Source of the DNA: Ampullaceana balthica
Lineage: Eukaryota > Mollusca > Gastropoda > Lymnaeidae
Reading direction: 5' to 3'
Assembly (NCBI GenBank): GCA_944989445.1
Contig: CALYLW010000121.1
Location: forward strand, 393,001 to 457,000
DNA length: 64,000 nucleotides
The translations under genes and the position numbers were made by a program. Below are positions 59,488-64,000 of this stretch, piece after piece (position 1 is the first letter of the stretch; every line of letters begins with the position of its first letter). The notes under the pieces are model-generated. The model worked only from the letters and a program-made list of their open reading frames with translations, had not been told where the DNA came from and did not search any database.

Positions 59488-60808
59488 TATTAATATTTTT
59501 CTTGTCGGTATTTTAATGTGTTCTCAAAATAATAAATAAAAATTAGGATCAATAAAGAATCGCGTCTTATCTTCTCTTATCAAAATTCCCAGAAAGCACG
59601 CAAGCTTCATAGCATTAGATATCTATGGCTAATCCGGGGCGACTACTAATCCTCAGACAAATGGAATATTATATTCCGCAAATAGCACCGCGTCAGACAA
59701 AGCAATAGCGATTTAAAAATGTAACTTCGTTGAGCAAAGATACATTACCGAAGGGCTGTATCGGGTTTAACTGAAGGGTAGTATCGAGTTTGACAAGAAC
59801 CACTCGGTAAACAAAAGTAGCATGTTTCCCTTTTTCTAATTCCTCGAAGCGGATAATGACGTCGTCACACGCAAAATTCATCAACGGTACACAGACGCGG
59901 CTCTAAGATGGCACATTGTGGTATAGTCAACAACAATATTTATGTCCAAAAAAAATAATAAATATGCCAATTTATGTCAAAATATTATATTCTCCCAAAC
60001 GATATGGACGATATTTATAGGTTTATGGTATGAAGTATTTGATTGAAATTGAAAGTTATGCCGGTAAACGCCTGGGCAGGGCCTGGCGATAAAAGTTGTC
60101 CTTTTTTTTTAACACACTAGGAAATTATTAAGAATAAAAAAAATTGATAAGATTTTCTAAAAATATTCTACTTAGCATTACTGCAGTAGCATACCTTACC
60201 TTATCACTTAATTTTTTAAAAATTTTGATGGTTGAAGCGAATGGCAAAAAGAAAATAAAGAGAGTTCTATTAATTTGGTTCACTTTTTGTAAAAATAAAT
60301 AAATAAATAGATCCAAGCTCCTAGTGAACTCGAACCATAAACGTACTGGAATTCAATAAATATAATTGTCCAAACAAAAAACACAAGGAAAGAACCACGA
60401 AATTTATTTTAAGACCACCCAACGCCGCATAGACTTTTTTATGAAGCTGTGGGTGGAAATCAGTTTGATTACGGTACAAGCCTCCCAAGACGGAAATTGA
60501 TTAGAAATAATACCAGGAAGTAACAACGGAGGCCTATAAAATAAAAACAATATAACCTAAATTATTTGAGGGTGGGAAGAGATGTAGACTTACATTAAAT
60601 ATGATCGTTGCGATGGTTTGTGCATTGTGAATGGATATGAGTGAAACATGCAGTGTTAAAAGAAAAAAGAAAATTTACTTGTAAAAAAATTAGAAAGGAG
60701 ATTGTACATTTAAAAGGTTCAATAAAAATTTATTCTTCAGATTTATCTTCCGTTAGCTATTTCTAGATTAATTTAAACAATTTTAGACGACTGAAAATAA
60801 TAATTTTT
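59488..60808. other. Upstream region, nothing recognised
   Basis: AT-rich, with short minus-strand frames at 59693-59884 and 60128-60316 that match nothing I know. Confidence 0.4.
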
Positions 60809-61325
60809 AAATCCCTTATATTAACTACGAAATCTTGTCGTTCGTCGTCGGGCAGGTGGAAAAACAAAAGTCAAAAATGAAAAATGGCCCACTTCCCGTG
60901 ATGCTATCGAGCTAAAATTTTGAACATAAACTCTTGTCATCTAACAATGCATCGCGTCAAAATGTCAGATCGATTAAACGTATCGTAATTAAATTAATGC
61001 ATTTTTAGTTTATCTCTATATAACGTATGTAATTCAGTATCACAGCATGTTATTGTTTTTCTTCAACGTGCCAGTTCACGCGTTGACGCCACCCATCGAT
61101 GTACCGGCGTGCTTTTGTTTACGTTTTACGTGTCACGCTGAGCTCGGTCCAGCGATCGGTGACCAGACCTTTCCCCTCTCCCCCGCGGGTTATACAGCAA
61201 AGGGGAGTTAAGGCAGATTCAGTATGTAAATGTTTGTCGCGTTTGAACATGATCAATACTTTTAATTATGTCTCATATATAAGGGATTTATAGTCAAAAA
61301 CTTTGTTTTTACGGGTTTGTTTTAT
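60809..61325 (+). repeat. Family A forward copy A5
   Basis: Starts AAATCCCTTATATTAAC and ends AAGGGATTTATAGTCAAAAA then ctttgtttttacgggtttgt. It lacks the (CT)n tract seen in A2 and A3. Confidence 0.87.
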
Positions 61326-61559
61326 TTTCTGTTTTTTTTTCGTGTATCAATAAATTGTCTTGTGCACAAGGCTGGGTGGGAACTTCCATTTTGTTCGACA
61401 TTTTGGTGCCGCAACAAACAAAAAAACAACCTCTGAATCACGATGGCACGGATGACAGGAAGTAAACACGTGGCACTCCGATAAATGATGCCGCGTAAGT
61501 TAACGCGATTTATGCTGCTGTTGTTGACTAACTAGTATCTAGTTAGAGCAGAACCAACG

Positions 61560-61760
61560 ACAGCTGTCGCCTTAAATATCCCGGGAGGTGAAACTTAAGA
61601 CAAGCTCCGTAAAACTCGCCCGTTTAATTGCAACGCTGTACGTTGCCGTTTTGTAAGACAAGGCGCCACGCAAAATCGGAGCGGCGCCCGGGGCGCATCA
61701 GTGCAGCTCGACACCGCATCGCGGGAGGGAGTCCTGATTTATGGAGGTAAGTCCTAAATT
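61560..61760 (+). promoter_or_regulatory. GC/CpG-rich patch with strong plus-strand splice donor
   Basis: 61620-61730 is the most CpG-rich stretch in the right part of the window (gcggcgcccggggcgcatca). It is followed by TTTATGGAG|GTAAGT with the GT at 61747-61748, a near-consensus donor. This could be the promoter and first, mostly non-coding exon of a plus-strand gene continuing beyond the window. No protein evidence supports it. Confidence 0.3.
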
Positions 61761-62404
61761 AACTCGGTCATTCATAAAACAAGATTTGTTGGTTGCAGAT
61801 GGATTTTACTTTAAGCTGATTAGGCTGGCAAGTCCCTGATATTCCGACAGTGACGTGGGTGTTAATTTAAACCTGACAACATGAGTTCGAGGCTAGGGGA
61901 GAAGAAAACCAAAAAATCTTGAGAGAAAGGCGTACGTTGACGTCATTGCCATTTGCTGTCAAAACTAGTGATTTCCTCTGAAGAGGTGTATGTGCCGCGA
62001 AATGGTGTGTTGCGTTGAAGTGGACGGTGTAACGCAAACGGCGGTCTTCCTATTTTATAAAAAATCCGTTACCATAACTAATAAATAAATAAACCAATCA
62101 ACAACAAATAAAAGGAGGAATGAAAAGGGAGAATGGGGGAATGCAGCATTGTCCCGGGGGAAAGGGGTATCGAAGGAATCAGCCGAGATATTTTTAACCA
62201 CAACTAAATAGGTCGTCCTTGTGAGGCCATCTTGTGGTCAGTTATTGAAAACAGAATACTGGTCGGCGTGGGGGGGGCCAAAAAAGTTCTTTCTGGATGA
62301 TCGATAATAATATTTCGATGAAAAGGTGACATCGTGAGTAATATTGTAATGGAATCAAAGCCACACTGCTGATGTAATGTGACTACACAGGCCTCGCACT
62401 GACG
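61761..62404. other. Nothing recognised
   Basis: Moderately GC-rich sequence downstream of the candidate donor. No exon seen. Confidence 0.4.
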
Positions 62405-63358
62405 GGATGATGACTACCACGTCTTAAGACTACCAGGACTTAAGGCTACCAGGACTTAGGGCTACCAGGACTTAGGACTACCAGGACTTAGGGCTGCCAG
62501 AATTTAGGGCTACCAGGACTTAGGACTACCAGGACTTAGGACTACCAGGTCTCGCATCACCAAGGCCTTGGACTAGTTGACGAGGACTGTGATTACAAGG
62601 GCGAGGATTATCACATTTTGGTACTAACAGGGACTGCCAGGGCCTCGCACTACAGGGCCTAACACTACCAGGGCCTCACAATACGAGGGCCTAACACTAC
62701 CAGGTCCTAACACTACTAGGGCCTCACACTACCAGGGCCTCACACTACCAAGTCCTCACACTACCAGGGCCTCACACTACCAGGGTCTTACACTCCCAGG
62801 TCCTCACACTACTAATGCCTCACACTACCAGGGCCTTACAATACCAAGGCCTCACACTACTAGATCCTCACACTACCAAGGCCTCACGCTACCAGGGCCT
62901 CAAACTACCAGGACCTCACACTACCAAGGTCTCACACTTCGAGGGCCTTACACTATCAGGGCCTCACACTACGAGGGCATCACACTACCAATGCCTCACA
63001 CTACCAGGGCCTCACACTACCAATGCCTCACACTATCAGGGCCTCACACTACCAAGGCCTTACTCTACCATGGCCTCACATTACCAGGGCCTCACACTAC
63101 GAGGGCCTCACACTACGAGGGCCTCACACTACGAGGGCCTCACACTACGAGGGCTTCACACTACGAGGGCCTCACACTACGAGGGCATCACACTACCAGG
63201 GCCTCACACTACCAGGGCCTAACACTACCAGGGCCTAACACTACCAGGGTCTAACACTACCAGGGCCTAACACTACCAGGGCTTAACACTACCAGGGCCT
63301 AACACTACCAGGGCCTCACACTTCCAGGGCCTCACACTACGAGGGCATCACACTACCA
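62405..63358. repeat. 16-bp minisatellite, more than 50 units
   Basis: Two phases of the same period: gactaccaggacttag at 62405-62560 and cctcacactaccaggg at about 62635-63358, separated by a diverged stretch. Abundant variants (acgaggg, accaatg, taacac). The plus strand is open in all frames, giving frames of up to 135 codons that are artefacts. Confidence 0.95.
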
Positions 63359-63965
63359 GTGTTCGGTCCTCTTACCATCTTTCATCTATGCAAGTGTCAA
63401 AGTAGAGCTCTTGGAGTATGGAAGAATTTTAATAAAGCAGAGAGCGTTTCCTTTTAAGTTAATCGTTTCTCAACATATAGAGCAGGTCGCTAAAGTGCTA
63501 AAAGGCAATCTAAAGCCTTAAATAATATCTACATTAGTTAGCTCCCTGGCTGATAACGTACACATGTGGACATAAAATATCCACCCTAAACGCTGTTCAT
63601 TGCATATACTTTGGGGTTGTTTATCAAAACATCACATTATATTGGAAATATGAAATGCAAGGTGAGGCAAAGTGAGATAGATGTTTCTATATTCACATGC
63701 ACATGTATTAAAGGTCAGTTGAATGAAACCCACCCCTTCCCTCTTTTCAAATTAGTAAGTAGTTCGGATTGCAATTTATAACTAACCAGGACTTATCAAC
63801 TTGTTACTATCAGGCTAGATGAAAATACCATAACTGCTGGAGTCCAGTTTTCTAGACATTTACTAATCATTCATCTAGATTTTCCGACCGATAACTTCCT
63901 GGCTGACTGACCCTTACAGTCATTTCAACGTTTCAAATAATTGAATAAAACTGGTCTTTTTTTTA
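63359..63965. other. Nothing recognised
   Basis: AT-rich sequence without gene signal. Confidence 0.4.
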
Positions 63966-64000
63966 AAAATCCTTTATATTAACTCGTGGTGTCTGTTTGA
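63966..64000 (+). repeat. Start of a family A/B copy, cut by window end
   Basis: Reads aaatcctttatattaactcg then tggtgtctgttt, the reverse complement of the end of copy B3 at 34850-34885. Confidence 0.7.

Noticed and set aside
62815..63254. Repeat protein with HTTRASHYQGL-like period
   Set aside because: 16-bp minisatellite open in all plus frames; unit variation does not respect codons.

Overview
This is an AT-rich, repeat-dense animal genome window. Long introns with GT-AG junctions, tRNA-derived SINEs, hAT DNA transposons, LINE remnants and at least twelve minisatellite arrays point to an invertebrate metazoan. A mollusc, probably a gastropod, is my best guess; that rests on repeat style and not on a diagnostic marker. 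Nothing bacterial, viral or CRISPR-like is present.

The only conserved protein-coding gene I recognise is a paladin (PALD1-type, tyrosine-phosphatase-fold) orthologue on the minus strand. Nine coding exons join in one reading frame with matching splice phases and GT-AG junctions: 48379-48328, 27589-27432, 23472-23293, 17408-17244, 14144-13981, 13112-13037, 12717-12572, 9477-9372 and 1499-1398. They encode the first 383 residues. The rest of the gene lies beyond the left edge. Intron 1 alone is 20.7 kb. In the first phosphatase-like domain the CX5R signature has Ser (residue 285) where catalytic Cys is expected.

Layout by region. 1-9.4 kb: intron 8 and downstream intron, with 20-bp and 28-bp minisatellites, a possible pogo-like element, two tandem copies of a roughly 0.5 kb repeat (family A), a SINE and a (TA)n-inserted element. 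9.4-17.4 kb: exons 8 to 4, with 22-bp and 35-bp arrays, a LINE C-terminal fragment and GCGCC-rich family C repeats. 17.4-23.3 kb: intron 3, with an RTE-like LINE tail and a ZMYM-type hAT into which a second hAT is nested. 23.3-27.6 kb: exons 3 and 2 with a 47-bp array. 27.6-48.3 kb: intron 1, with a perfect 60-copy 8-bp array, a 4.5 kb hAT hosting several arrays, a 2.3 kb segmental duplication next to a fold-back, and small hAT elements. 48.4-64 kb: region upstream of the start codon, with a hAT MITE that seeded a 24-bp minisatellite, a 43-bp array, a broken RNase H-bearing LINE, a truncated SINE, more family A and C copies, a GC-rich patch with a strong plus-strand splice donor, and a 16-bp array.

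Most long open frames here are by-products of stop-free tandem repeats. No new gene system is evident. The more notable observations are the catalytic Cys-to-Ser change in paladin, the birth of a minisatellite from a transposon end plus its target-site duplication, a SINE and a LINE sharing a 3' tail, and the duplication/fold-back junction.
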